A stretch of 64,000 bases of DNA from Advenella kashmirensis WT001 (GTDB lineage: Bacteria; Pseudomonadota; Gammaproteobacteria; Burkholderiales; Burkholderiaceae_B). Made by a program: the position numbers and the translations under genes. The notes beneath the pieces are model-generated. The model was not told the origin of the DNA, ran no database searches, and was given only the letters and a program-made list of their open reading frames with translations. Positions 18,865 to 28,268 of the stretch are shown piece by piece. Every line of letters begins with the position of its first letter. The stretch's first letter is position 1. The stretch lies in the NCBI RefSeq assembly GCF_000219915.2, contig NC_017964.1:930001-994000 (forward strand), in the 5' to 3' direction.

Positions 18865-19623
18865 ATGTCATATGAAACGATTGAACTGACGGTAGAGGAA
18901 AATGGCGTGGCCACTGTACTGTTGAATCGTCCGCAAAGCAGAAACGCGCTGAATGTGAAAATGTGTGCCGAGCTGGTCAGCGTCACCGAGCAGATCGAGC
19001 AGGATGAACGCATTCGCGTGGTGGTTTTTCGCGGTGCCGGCCCGGCGTTTTGTGCGGGTGCAGATCTGAAAGAGCGCAAGGATATGACATTGTCCGATAT
19101 GACGGCCAGACGGGTAGCCGGTTTTGCTGCCTATGACGCGATTGAAAAACTATCGCGTCCCGCCATTGCGCTGGTGCACGGTCCGGCTTTTGGTTCCGGT
19201 TGCGAAATTATTGCCGCGTGCGACTTTGCCTGGGCAACGCCCGAGGCTACCTTCCGCTACCCGGAAGTGAGCTGGGGTACCGTGGGCGCCACCCAGCGCA
19301 TCAGCCGGATTGCAGGAATTCGCATTGCCAAGGAACTGCTCTTTAGCGGTCGTGTTTTCGATGCGCAGGAGGCGCGCGAGTACGGTCTGATCAACCGGAT
19401 TGTCCCGCAGGATACGATCGAAGAACAGCTGATGCAGATGGCCGGGGATATTGCAAATGCAAAACCGCTGACCGTCAAGCTGACCAAGCATTCTGTTAAC
19501 GCCGGCGTTGAGACAACCCGCGAGGGCGCCATGGCGATTGAGCTGCTGGCAATTGAAAAGAACCTGCGCCACAGCGACTGGAAGTCCGCCATATCCACCT
19601 TTGGCAGCGTAAAAGGAGAGTGA
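18865..19623 (+). CDS. Enoyl-CoA hydratase/isomerase family protein
   Basis: 252 residues, crotonase fold, intact. It shows VLLNRPQSRNALNVKM, the oxyanion segment FCAGADLKERKDM, GSGCEIIAACDFAW with the first catalytic Glu, and FRYPEVSWGTVGATQRI with the second. Both acidic residues of a true hydratase are therefore present, unlike its neighbour at 15841. Likely hydrates an unsaturated acyl-CoA before cleavage by the lyase-like product of the last gene in the operon. Confidence 0.88.
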   Translation: MSYETIELTVEENGVATVLLNRPQSRNALNVKMCAELVSVTEQIEQDERIRVVVFRGAGPAFCAGADLKERKDMTLSDMTARRVAGFAAYDAIEKLSRPAIALVHGPAFGSGCEIIAACDFAWATPEATFRYPEVSWGTVGATQRISRIAGIRIAKELLFSGRVFDAQEAREYGLINRIVPQDTIEEQLMQMAGDIANAKPLTVKLTKHSVNAGVETTREGAMAIELLAIEKNLRHSDWKSAISTFGSVKGE

Positions 19624-19625
19624 CC

Positions 19626-21257
19626 ATGTTGCCCAGAGGCAGGATCCTGAGCGAGGTGCTGGCCCAGACCGTGGCGGCATATCCAGACAATGATGCTTTC
19701 ATAGACAATGAGTCGCGCGAAACCTGGCGCAGCTTGTCCGAAAAGGTAGACCGTACGGCAGCAGCCTTGTGGCAACGTGGTGTTCGCAAAGGCGATCATG
19801 TCGCGGTGATGCTGGGCAATGGTGTGCTGTGGCTGCAGACGTTTTTTGCATGTGCCCGGATCGGCGCGGTAACCGTACCCATCAATACGCGCTTCAAGAA
19901 GGAAGAACTCGTCTTTTGCCTGAAGCAGGCAGATGCCAAAGCCATTGTGCTGACCGGCCAATTCCTGGGTATTGATTTTGCCGCATTGCTGTCCGAGGTG
20001 GAACCTGCGCTGGCCGTGGGGTTGCCCGGCGAGGTATTGCCAAAACTGACTCAGGTACTCATGTTTGAGACTGCATCGGTGCCGGCCGGAGCGATTGATT
20101 TTGACCAGTTGCTTGCCAGTATGAGCCAGGAAGATATCAATGCCTGCTCCTTGCAATGCGGTAGCGTCAGTCCTGACGATATCCTGTTGATTCAATATAC
20201 CTCTGGCACGACGTCGTTCCCGAAAGGCGTCATGCTCAGCCACGACAATATGCTTTCGGATGCCTATGCCGTGTCGCTGCGCATGGGCATTACACCAGAG
20301 GACCGTTATTTCAGCATCAGGCCTTTTTTCCATGTAGCCGGGTCCACTTTATCGATTCTGGTATCGGTCAGTACCGGGTGTTGCCTGCTGACTTTACCCA
20401 AATTTGATGTATCGCTTGCCCTGGCCATGCTGCAACGGGAAAAATGCACACTCACTTCAGGCAACGACACGATTTTTCTTATGCTCATGGGGCATCCGGA
20501 TTTTGATGCATCGAATTTGCATTTGCGCGGCGGATGGGCTGCTGCTGGCCCAGAGGTCATGCAGAAAATTCATGACCAGATGAAAGTGCCGAATCTGTGC
20601 AATGCCTATGGTCTATCGGAGGCTTCTCCCAACGTAGTCATGTCCAGTTGGGATGACCCGCTGCCATTGCGTACCGAAGGCTGGGCATTACCCCATAAGG
20701 GCGTGCAGGTGCGGATTATGGATACAAATACAAATGAAATAATGCCGGCGGGTCAGGCCGGCGAGATTGAGGTAAAGGGATGGAGTGTCATGCGCGGCTA
20801 CTACAATATGCCTGAAGTTACTGCCCGCACTTTTACCGAAGATGGCTGGCTCAAGACCGGAGATCTTGGCAAAATGGATCAGGCCGGGCGCCTGAAAATG
20901 GTTGGCCGCTTAAAGGACATATTCCGTGTTGGTGGAGAGAACGTTGCGCCCACGGAAGTCGAAGGATTTATTCTGATGCACGAGGCCGTTGAACTGGCGC
21001 AAGTGGTTGGGGTACCCGACGAGCGGCTCGGCGAAGTGCCGGCTGCCTTCGTTATCCTCAAGCAAGGGCATAGCTGCACACCCGAGGAGTTAATTGCCTG
21101 GTGCAAGCCGCGTATTGCTAACTTCAAGGTACCTCGTTACGTACAGGTTGTGGACAGTTTTGATCAAATCGGCATGACCGGTAGTTCAAAGGTGCAGAAA
21201 AATAAACTGCGCGCGTATGCCATAGCCGTGCTTGGATTGGCGGAGCCGACAAAATGA
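19626..21257 (+). CDS. AMP-forming acyl-CoA ligase
   Basis: 543 residues from ATG 19626 (an in-frame GTG lies at 19620). ANL-superfamily ligase that makes an acyl-CoA from acid, ATP and CoA. Visible: the P-loop-like IQYTSGTTSFPKGVMLSH, the A5 motif YGLSEASPNV, the hinge region GWLKTGDLGKMDQAGRLKM, VGRLKDIFRVGGENVAPTEV and the C-terminal lysine motif TGSSKVQKNKLR. The usual Gly of that motif is Ser. It overlaps or abuts its neighbours on both sides, so it is part of the same transcript. Confidence 0.9.
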   Translation: MLPRGRILSEVLAQTVAAYPDNDAFIDNESRETWRSLSEKVDRTAAALWQRGVRKGDHVAVMLGNGVLWLQTFFACARIGAVTVPINTRFKKEELVFCLKQADAKAIVLTGQFLGIDFAALLSEVEPALAVGLPGEVLPKLTQVLMFETASVPAGAIDFDQLLASMSQEDINACSLQCGSVSPDDILLIQYTSGTTSFPKGVMLSHDNMLSDAYAVSLRMGITPEDRYFSIRPFFHVAGSTLSILVSVSTGCCLLTLPKFDVSLALAMLQREKCTLTSGNDTIFLMLMGHPDFDASNLHLRGGWAAAGPEVMQKIHDQMKVPNLCNAYGLSEASPNVVMSSWDDPLPLRTEGWALPHKGVQVRIMDTNTNEIMPAGQAGEIEVKGWSVMRGYYNMPEVTARTFTEDGWLKTGDLGKMDQAGRLKMVGRLKDIFRVGGENVAPTEVEGFILMHEAVELAQVVGVPDERLGEVPAAFVILKQGHSCTPEELIAWCKPRIANFKVPRYVQVVDSFDQIGMTGSSKVQKNKLRAYAIAVLGLAEPTK

Positions 21258-22200
21258 GCAATATCGTTATTTGTGAGTGCTTCGCCCGGGATGGCCTACA
21301 GCATGAGCCCGTGATGCTGCCGCTGGCTACCAAGATTGCGCTGATCGACCGCTTTTCCGAGATGGGACTGACACGGATCGAAGCGACCTCCTATTCAAAC
21401 CCGAAAGTGATTCCGCAGTTTGCCGATGCCAGTGAAGTGCTCGCTGGCATACAAAGACGGCCTGGCGTGTTCTACAAGGCGACGTGCGCCAACGTACGGG
21501 CGGTGGAGCGTGCGCTGATAGACTCGGACAAGGGGATCGGCGCGAACGAGATCAGTTTGCTGGTGTCGGCCACGGATGGTCATTCGCTGAAAAACCTGAA
21601 GCGCACACGTGCGGACCAGTGGAAAAATATTGCGGATATGGTCGCGGCTGCGAGCGGGCAATACCGTCTGGTAGGCACCATTTCCATGGCGTTTGGGTGC
21701 CCGTTCGAAGGACAGGTGAGCGAATCCGAAGTGCTGCGCGACGTGGAAAAATTCAGTAATGCTGGCGTGCAATTGGTTGCCTGGGCGATACCACGGGGAT
21801 GGCGGTGCCGGCGACAACTCAGCGGCTTTTTGCTGCAGTGATCAAGGAATTCCCGCAAGTGGTGCCCGTTGCCCATTTTCATGACTCACGAGGCACCGGC
21901 ATGGTCAATTACCTTGCTGCCTACGAGAGCGGCGTGCGCTATTTTGACTGTTCCATGGGCGGGGTAGGCGGGCATCCGACTGAAGTGAAATACGGCGGCG
22001 GCTTTACCGGCAATGTTTGCACTGAAGATTGGGTCAATCTGCTTGAGTCCATGGGCGTGGACACGGGCGTTGATCTGCAGTGCATGCTGCAGGCCTCTGC
22101 CTATTGCGAATCGGTACTGGGCCGGGCGTTGCATTCGAAAGTGGCCTTGAGTGGGCTTAATCCGTTGCTGGATTCACATTCGGCAACGACCGCGTCATAA
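21254..22200 (+). CDS. HMG-CoA-lyase-like TIM-barrel protein, frameshifted, catalytic Cys replaced
   Basis: Pyruvate-carboxyltransferase/HMG-CoA lyase family. The N-terminal RDGLQ motif (IVICECFARDGLQHEP) and the metal-binding AHFHDSRGTG are conserved, as is TGNVCTED. In true HMG-CoA lyases the loop near the C-terminus reads GGCP with a catalytic Cys; here it reads SMGGVGGHPTEV, with His in that place. The frame breaks near 21783; one base restores LVALGDTTGMAVPATT, giving about 315 residues. ATG 21254 overlaps the stop of the ligase gene. It is the last gene of the operon and probably cleaves or forms a C-C bond in the final CoA-thioester. Confidence 0.83.
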
Positions 22201-22242
22201 GAAAATATACATGATTGGAGTGAGAGCTCGGTCTTGCTGCAT

Positions 22243-23358
22243 TCAGCAAAAGCGAGCCGGTAACAGGCCCTGGTGCAGCGGATTGGGAGCATGGTCTGTG
22301 ATCAGCTCTGCCAGATACTGGCCCGATGCCGGTCCCAACTGAAAGCCGCTGGATGAAAAACCACAAGCGTAATACAAATTGTCCACCGATGCACTGGGCC
22401 CGATAATGCTGGTGTGGTCCGGGGCATAGCCATCAATCCCGGACCAGGCCCGGGTAATGCTCACATTTTTGAGAAACGGAAAAAGGTCGGTCACGATGCG
22501 GGCGCTGTTGGCCAGTCGGGAAAAGTCCAGTTCTGCATGGTTTTGCCTGGCATCGGCCTCACACTCCAGCGCGCCGCCAATGACGACTGTGCCATTGGCA
22601 AACTGCTTGAAGGACAGGCCGCGGCTGGTGGCACCCAGGACCGGGTTGATAAAATGCGGTACGCGCTGGGTCACCATGAGCATCAGGCCGCCAGGCGTGA
22701 CCGGGATGTGTTCCCCGCAAAGGCGCGCCAGCTCGGCGGTCCAGACGCCAGCGCACAGCAGGAGTTTTTTGCCGGCAATAGTGTGTTCTGGCGTACTTAC
22801 GCGCCAATGGTTGCCACTCTTTTCTATGGCATTGACGGGTGATTGCTCTCGTATCTGTGCACCGTACTTGCGGGCCTGATGGGCAAAGGCTTGAACGATC
22901 AGATAGGGAAAGGCAAAACCATCTGTGCTTACCCACAAGGCGCCTTCAACGTGCGCGGCAATGGCTGGCACGATCTGTCGCACCTGGTCCTTGTCTATCA
23001 GTTTTTCGTGGTGAAAACCGTGTTTGGCAAGCAGATCCCGGCGCTCGCGCAGAATTTGCATATCCTGTTCGGATTCGGCAACCTTGATTTGTCCGGTTCG
23101 CACAAAAGCGCCATCAAAACCGTGCAGAAAATCAAGCGTTTGCCACAGCTGGGAGGATGCCAGAGACAGCGGGATCTCGGGCAGTACGCGACCCAGGGTT
23201 CGCACGCCACCGGCATTGACACCGGACGCACAGCGACCACACGTGTCCCGTTCAAGCAAGACAACAGAGAGTCCTTTTTTGCTCAGAAAATAGGCTGCAG
23301 CAACACCATGAATACCGCCACCGACAATGATGACATCACATTCGACAGGGTGACTCAT
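22243..23358 (-). CDS. FAD-dependent amino-acid/amine oxidoreductase (DAO family, OoxB/SoxB-like)
   Basis: 371 residues. The N-terminal dinucleotide motif is VIIVGGGIHGVAAAYFL. The D-amino-acid-oxidase/sarcosine-oxidase beta type continuation is CASGVNAGGVRTLGR, and the C-terminal FAD loop is SGIDGYAPDHTSIIGP plus YYACGFSSSGFQLGPASG. It is expected to oxidise a C-N bond of an amino acid or opine-like substrate. It is the last gene of the nine-gene minus-strand operon, and a second, different DAO subunit is encoded at 25478, so the two may handle successive or alternative substrates. Confidence 0.87.
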   Translation of the reverse strand: MSHPVECDVIIVGGGIHGVAAAYFLSKKGLSVVLLERDTCGRCASGVNAGGVRTLGRVLPEIPLSLASSQLWQTLDFLHGFDGAFVRTGQIKVAESEQDMQILRERRDLLAKHGFHHEKLIDKDQVRQIVPAIAAHVEGALWVSTDGFAFPYLIVQAFAHQARKYGAQIREQSPVNAIEKSGNHWRVSTPEHTIAGKKLLLCAGVWTAELARLCGEHIPVTPGGLMLMVTQRVPHFINPVLGATSRGLSFKQFANGTVVIGGALECEADARQNHAELDFSRLANSARIVTDLFPFLKNVSITRAWSGIDGYAPDHTSIIGPSASVDNLYYACGFSSSGFQLGPASGQYLAELITDHAPNPLHQGLLPARFC

Positions 23359-23378
23359 GGGTTGCCTTTTACGTTCGC

Positions 23379-23732
23379 TTATACGGCAGCCGAGACGATG
23401 ATCTCAACCAGCAGCTTGGGCGCCGCCAGTTTGGATTCACCGGTGGCGCGTGTAGGCGCGGTGCCTTCGGGAAGCCAGCTGTCCCAGACTTCATTCATGC
23501 CTGCAAAATCGCGGTCAATATCCTTGAGCCAGATCTGCGCCGTCAGGATTTTGTCTTTGGATGAACCGTGTGCTTGCAGATGTTTTTCAATTTTCGCCAG
23601 AATGCTGCGGGTTTGTCCCTGCACGTCCTCGTCAGGATTATCACCTGTCAGGCCACTCAGAAAAAGAATGCCGTTGTATTTGACGACACGGCTCATCCGC
23701 TTGTTGGTTTCGAAACGTTCTATTGTTGACAT
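23379..23732 (-). CDS. RidA-family protein
   Basis: 117 residues. It shows the RidA/YjgF fold features KYNGILFLSGLTGDNPDEDV, GQTRSILAKIEKHL and MNEVWDSWLPEGTAPTRATG; the Arg in the last motif is the residue that binds the carboxylate of the imine. RidA enzymes speed up hydrolysis of reactive enamine/imine intermediates. Encoded between two flavoprotein oxidoreductases, it presumably deals with the imine released by them. ATG 23732 is preceded by CAGGAG. Confidence 0.9.
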   Translation of the reverse strand: MSTIERFETNKRMSRVVKYNGILFLSGLTGDNPDEDVQGQTRSILAKIEKHLQAHGSSKDKILTAQIWLKDIDRDFAGMNEVWDSWLPEGTAPTRATGESKLAAPKLLVEIIVSAAV

Positions 23733-23758
23733 CGTTTACTCCTGTAAAAAAATCAGAA

Positions 23759-25143
23759 TTAGGAATCGGTGGCATTGGCCAGCTCTGCCAGTGTAACCGG
23801 CTTGAGCGGGGCGCGGATCCGGTAGTAGCCGACCTGATCCTGTGCAACCTTTAACTGGTCGGCAATCACTTCGGTCACCGTGAGCCCGCACATGCGACCC
23901 TGGCACGGGCCCATCCCGCAGCGGCTGAATGACTTGGCCTGGTTTGGCCCCATGCAGCCTTGCTTGACGAAATCCCGAATTTGCCCGGCAGTCACTTCTT
24001 CGCAGCGACACACAATCGTGTCGTCTTGCGGAATCCGGTTTTCGCGTTTGGGCATGTAGGCGGCATCCAGAAACGGGCGCAGCGCCATGTCCTTTTTCAG
24101 TCGGGACAGCAAGGGTGTGCTGCGGCTATCGAGCGATGTTGCCTGCGCCGGATCCAGCTGGGCGTCTACGGCCATGGCGGCAAGCTCGCCGCGGGTAACG
24201 GCAGCCTGGGCGCCGGCAATACCCTGGCCGTCACCGGCAAGGTAAATACCTTCAATGTCGTGCAGCCGGCCCCATGCGTCTGCTTTGGGGATCCAGCAGG
24301 CACCTGTGTCGGACCAGTCGTGTGCGGCGCGCAACAGCCAGGTAAATTGAGTGTTGGGAACGACGCCTGATGCAGCAGTACCAGATTGGTATCGAGCTCA
24401 TGCGTTTGCCCCTGGTGTTCAAATGAGATTGAACGCACGCTGGCTTCGCCCCGCACCTGCAAATTTTGCACGCCGCGATAGAAGGGGATCCTTTTTTCCT
24501 TGATGGCGTTGATCATGGACAGGCCCTTGCGGATATCCTTGAAGGCAGCAAGCCCGGAGAGCAGGGCCGGACTCGCGTGAAAAATATCCCGGCCCGAGCT
24601 GGTGTCCAGTACGGCTGCAATCTGCACATTGGCCCGCAAATATTGCCAGCAAATCAGATAGAGCAGGGGGCCGCAGCCGGCTATGACAACGGGTGTGGCA
24701 GGTACGGTCCCGGACCCCTTGAGCAATACCTGTGCGGCGCCGGCGCCCATGACGCCAGGCAGAGTCCAGCCCGGAATGGGAAACGGCCGTTCCATGGCGC
24801 CCGTGGCCAGAATCACTGCATCGGCAGTCAGCGTATGGGTCTGCCCCTCGTGCAGATAATGGAGCTGGCGCTCGCGTGTCAGGTTCCATACGGTAGCGCC
24901 GCGCAGGTGTTGCACGCCGCTGGCGGCAAACTGCCCGGCCACGGTCGCACCCGCCGCGTAGTCCGGTCCCAGTATGCCGGCCAACCCGGTTGTGGTGCCG
25001 ATGATATTGCGCCATATCTGGCCACCGGCCTGCGGCTGTTCATCCAGAACGGTAACCGAGTGATTCCGGCTTGCCAGTCTGGCCGCGGCCATCATGCCGG
25101 CAGGTCCCGCGCCGATGATGGCGACGTTCGTGTGTGTACTCAT
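23759..25143 (-). CDS. NAD(P)/FAD-binding oxidoreductase with BFD-type iron-sulfur domain (opine oxidase subunit A-like), frameshifted
   Basis: The N-terminal half has the FAD motif VAIIGAGPAGMMAAARLA and EQPQAGGQIWR, then ILATGAMERPFPIPGWTLPG with the second dinucleotide fold VVIAGCGPLLYLI. The C-terminal half continues as IYLAGDGQGIAGAQAAVTRG and ends in a cysteine-rich domain (CRCEEVT, CMGPNQAKSFSRCGMGPCQG, RMCG), as in the large subunits of opine oxidase, hydroxyproline dehydrogenase and sarcosine oxidase alpha. The frame breaks near 24362. About 460 residues when joined. The start overlaps the stop of the 2Fe-2S gene (ATGA). Confidence 0.85.
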
Positions 25144-25481
25144 TGCTCTTCACCTGTCTGAATCACCGTAAACGTGGTCTGGCCCTGCTGCATCCGGATA
25201 ACCATGCCTTCTTCGATGGTTGTCATGCAGCTTTGTCGGTTTTGTACGCCATTGATCTGCACCAGGCATTCGAAGCAGACACCCATTTGGCAGTATGGGG
25301 CGCGCGGCTGGCCGCTGACAGGCGAGTCACGAAAATGCAAAACCTGGTTCTGTATGAGTGCCGCAGCGACGGTAATGCCTTTTGGGGCATGCAATTGCCG
25401 GCCTTCGAAATCAAAGGACACGGTCTGGGCAGATGCCTCGCTCCTGTCGGTCTGCACGGTTCTGAAAAGTACTGTGTTCAT
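25140..25481 (-). CDS. 2Fe-2S ferredoxin-like small subunit of the oxidoreductase
   Basis: 113 residues. Plant-type 2Fe-2S fold with the ligand pattern CQMGVCFECLVQI, then a fourth Cys in NRQSCMTTIEEGM. Small proteins of this type are the gamma subunits of three-part opine/hydroxyproline/sarcosine-type dehydrogenases. It overlaps both neighbours (ATGA junctions), which implies coordinated translation of the three subunits at 23759, 25140 and 25478. Confidence 0.87.
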   Translation of the reverse strand: MNTVLFRTVQTDRSEASAQTVSFDFEGRQLHAPKGITVAAALIQNQVLHFRDSPVSGQPRAPYCQMGVCFECLVQINGVQNRQSCMTTIEEGMVIRMQQGQTTFTVIQTGEEQ

Positions 25482-26598
25482 GATGGATCTCTGGTCAAAT
25501 TGCAGAAGCGCTGGTTTGAGAATGGGGCGATGGTCTGGGCAGCGGCGCCGCGCAGAATCCAGTCGGGAATCGTGAAAACGTGATTGGCCGCCAGTGTGAT
25601 GCCGCTGTGACAGGTCACGACGTAGGCGCCGGGCATGTCGGACGACTCCTGGTAGATCGGCACGCCGTCAGGCGACATAATCCGCAGCGCCGCCCAGCAG
25701 CGAATGATGCGCATGTCGGCCAGCGCCGGGAAGTAATCGATGGCCCGTCGGGCGATGGCCTGCTGTAATGACAGTCGTGTTGTGTCGTCATAGCCAACGT
25801 CTTCCAGCGAATCGCCGATCTGTATCGTGCCTTCATTGGTCTGTCGCACATGCATGGTGGGATAGGACAAAAAGGGAGCACAGCGCTCGCCGATCATGAC
25901 CTGGCCTGATTCGGTTCGACCGGCACGTGCAGGCCAACAAAGTTACCTAATCGCTTATTGCCCAGGCCCGCGCAAAGCACCACTTTTTTTCCGGTATATT
26001 TTTCACCGGCGCGTGTGGTCACGATAAAGTTGCCTGACCGATAATCGATATGCTCGACAGGGTTGTTGTAGCGGTAGTCCACACCCAACTGGCGGGCACC
26101 CTGCTGCAACGCGGGCAACAGCTTCAGTGGGTTGGCATGGCCATCCATGGGCGTATAGCAGGCGCCGATCACCTTGGGGCCGATCGCAGGAATATACTTG
26201 CGTACTTCTGTCGGCGTCATAAACGTGTAGTCATACTTTTCGTCTACCGAGGCCTGGATGTGGCGCATCAGTTGCTGCCTTTCGTCCATTTCTGCCTGAT
26301 TGGTAAAGAATACAAAGCCGCCCGGCTGCTGCAGATAGGGATCGATGCCGGTGCTCTCGGTAAGCTCGCGGGCCAGCGCCGGCCAGTTGCGGGCCGATTG
26401 CATGGTCCAGCGGGTATACGGAGAAAAGCCATAGCCTTTTCCCTGCACCCACACCAGCCCGAAATTGCCCCTGGATGCACGAAAGGCAACGTCGCCTTCG
26501 TCAAGCATGAGCACTTTTGCATTTTGACGGGCCAAACCATAGGCGACGCTTGATCCGACGATACCGCCGCCTATTACAATAATATCTGTGTTGTACAT
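25478..26598 (-). CDS. FAD-dependent oxidoreductase (DAO family, OoxB-like), frameshifted
   Basis: Starts at ATG 26598 with the FAD motif IIVIGGGIVGSSVAYGLARQ. Continues with RASRGNFGLVWVQGKG, a signature of opine-oxidase/hydroxyproline-dehydrogenase B subunits, and IQIGDSLEDVGYDD, with a C-terminal FAD contact (GAYVVTCHSGITLAANH). The frame breaks near 25905, repaired by one base at VEPNRGQVMIGERCAP. About 373 residues joined. It lies directly between the transporter genes and the 2Fe-2S subunit gene and is the likely substrate-oxidising subunit. Confidence 0.84.
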
Positions 26599-26599
26599 T

Positions 26600-27394
26600 T
26601 CAACCTTTTCCAATCAACACTTTATCCAGGCCAACCAGACGGTCCATGATGATCATCATTATTACCGTTGCAATAATAAGTATTGCCGATACAGAGGTAA
26701 TCAGTGGATCAATGGTTTGCGCAATATGGTTATACATCCAGACCGGCAATGTCGTTGTGCCCGGTGTTGCAACGAATACCGTCATGGTCAGTTCATCGAA
26801 ACTCTGGATAAAGGACAGCAGCCAGCCGCCGGTCAGGCCGGGCAGGATCAATGGCAGTATGATACGGCCATATACATGGCGTTTGCCGGCGCCAAGCGAT
26901 CTTGCTGCCATTTCAACTTCCCGGTCCATGCCGGTAGCTGACGCCAGGACCAGACGCAGGGAATAGGGAAAAATGAAAATGACATGTGTCATAGTCAGCC
27001 AGAATACCGATCCCGATAGCCCGGCGATATTGAAAAACCGCAGGAACGACACGCCCAATACCACATTTGGAATCATGAGCGGCGACATCAGGAATGCGCT
27101 GACGGCATCGCGCCCCGGAAAACGGAAACGGGTCAGCGCCAGCGCGGCCGGCACCGCCAGGCAGACGGCAATGGTAGATGCGAAAGTAGCCAGTTTCAGG
27201 GACAGCCAGAAAGATTGCGTAATCCGCGGCTCTTCCAGCACTGCCTGATACCATCGCAATGACAGCCCATCGCTCGGATAGGAAATGAAGCCTTTGTCGG
27301 TGAACGAGACAACGATCACGATGAGCAGGGGCGCCAGCAGAAACAGCATGAAAGCCGTATGAAAGAGCAGCGAGAGCGTTCTATTGCGTTTCAT
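26600..27394 (-). CDS. ABC transporter permease (PotC type)
   Basis: 264 residues with about six membrane segments. The EAA loop is present (MAARSLGAGKRHVYGRIILP). It resembles the spermidine/putrescine and 2-aminoethylphosphonate-type permeases. The start overlaps the preceding permease stop by four bases, and the following DAO gene starts two bases after its stop, so the importer and oxidase are translated from one message. Confidence 0.88.
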   Translation of the reverse strand: MKRNRTLSLLFHTAFMLFLLAPLLIVIVVSFTDKGFISYPSDGLSLRWYQAVLEEPRITQSFWLSLKLATFASTIAVCLAVPAALALTRFRFPGRDAVSAFLMSPLMIPNVVLGVSFLRFFNIAGLSGSVFWLTMTHVIFIFPYSLRLVLASATGMDREVEMAARSLGAGKRHVYGRIILPLILPGLTGGWLLSFIQSFDELTMTVFVATPGTTTLPVWMYNHIAQTIDPLITSVSAILIIATVIMMIIMDRLVGLDKVLIGKG

Positions 27395-28254
27395 CCATTT
27401 TCTCCGGCAGAAAAGATCATGCGGTACTTTCTTTCGGTGTAGCGGTTCAGTCCCATGATAATGATGATGTTGGCGATCAGCAGCAGGATCACAATGGCGG
27501 CGCCCAACGGCCAGTTAAGGGAGTTGAGAAATTCGTCATAGGCAGCCGTGGCCACTACTTTCAGACGGCGCCCACCCAAAATGGCAGGCGTGGCAAATGC
27601 CGACGCCGACAGGGCGAAAACGATAATGGAGCCTGATAGTATCCCCGGCATTAACTGCGGGAAAATAATCCGGCGAAAGACGGTGAGGGGTGAGCCGCCA
27701 AGCGAGCGGCCCGCATATTCCACGGTGGGGTCCAGCTTGCGCAGGGTCGCCCAGATTGAAATAATCATGAAGGGCACCATGACGTGCACCAGGCCGATGA
27801 CCATGCCGGTGAACGTGAACGTGAGGCGGATGGGCGAATCGACCAGGCCAAGCAGGAGCAGGGTATCGTTGATGAGGCCTTGTCGGCCCATCAGGATGGA
27901 CCAGCCCAGCGTGCGCACCACAACCGAAATCAGCAAAGGCCCCAGCACCATGACCAGGAAGATGCCGCGCCACGGAGCGCGCATGCGTGCCAGGATGAGC
28001 GTTTCCGGAATGCCCAGGACCAGGCAGATCGCGGTGACCAGCAAGGCCATACCGGCGGTGCGCAGGAAAATCTCCCCATAGTAGGGGTCCGAAAAGATGG
28101 TTATATAGTTGCCAAACGAAAAATCCGGAATGATGCCGATGGTGCCGTTAAAAGCATAGAAGGACAGCACCGCAACCAGCAGCATGGGAATGATGAGCAT
28201 GCCGCAAAACAGCAGGAGTGCGGGCGCCAGCAGGGCATAGGGTTCTTTACGCAT
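27391..28254 (-). CDS. ABC transporter permease (PotB type)
   Basis: 287 residues from ATG 28254 (RKEPYALLAPALLLFCGMLI). About six membrane segments, with an EAA loop (EYAGRSLGGSPLTVFRRIIF) near the middle. It pairs with the permease at 26600. A longer reading to 28368 is open but has no hydrophobic or conserved content, so the shorter start is chosen. Confidence 0.88.
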   Translation of the reverse strand: MRKEPYALLAPALLLFCGMLIIPMLLVAVLSFYAFNGTIGIIPDFSFGNYITIFSDPYYGEIFLRTAGMALLVTAICLVLGIPETLILARMRAPWRGIFLVMVLGPLLISVVVRTLGWSILMGRQGLINDTLLLLGLVDSPIRLTFTFTGMVIGLVHVMVPFMIISIWATLRKLDPTVEYAGRSLGGSPLTVFRRIIFPQLMPGILSGSIIVFALSASAFATPAILGGRRLKVVATAAYDEFLNSLNWPLGAAIVILLLIANIIIIMGLNRYTERKYRMIFSAGENG

Positions 28255-28268
28255 GTGGGCCACCTGTC

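Noticed and set aside
19257..20333. Long open frame (358 codons) on the minus strand opposite the hydratase and ligase genes
   Set aside because: It is antisense to two genes with clear catalytic motifs, and its translation has no recognisable domain or ribosome site.
22843..23796. Open frame of 317 codons on the plus strand opposite the DAO and RidA genes
   Set aside because: Antisense to two well-supported genes, with no recognisable product.
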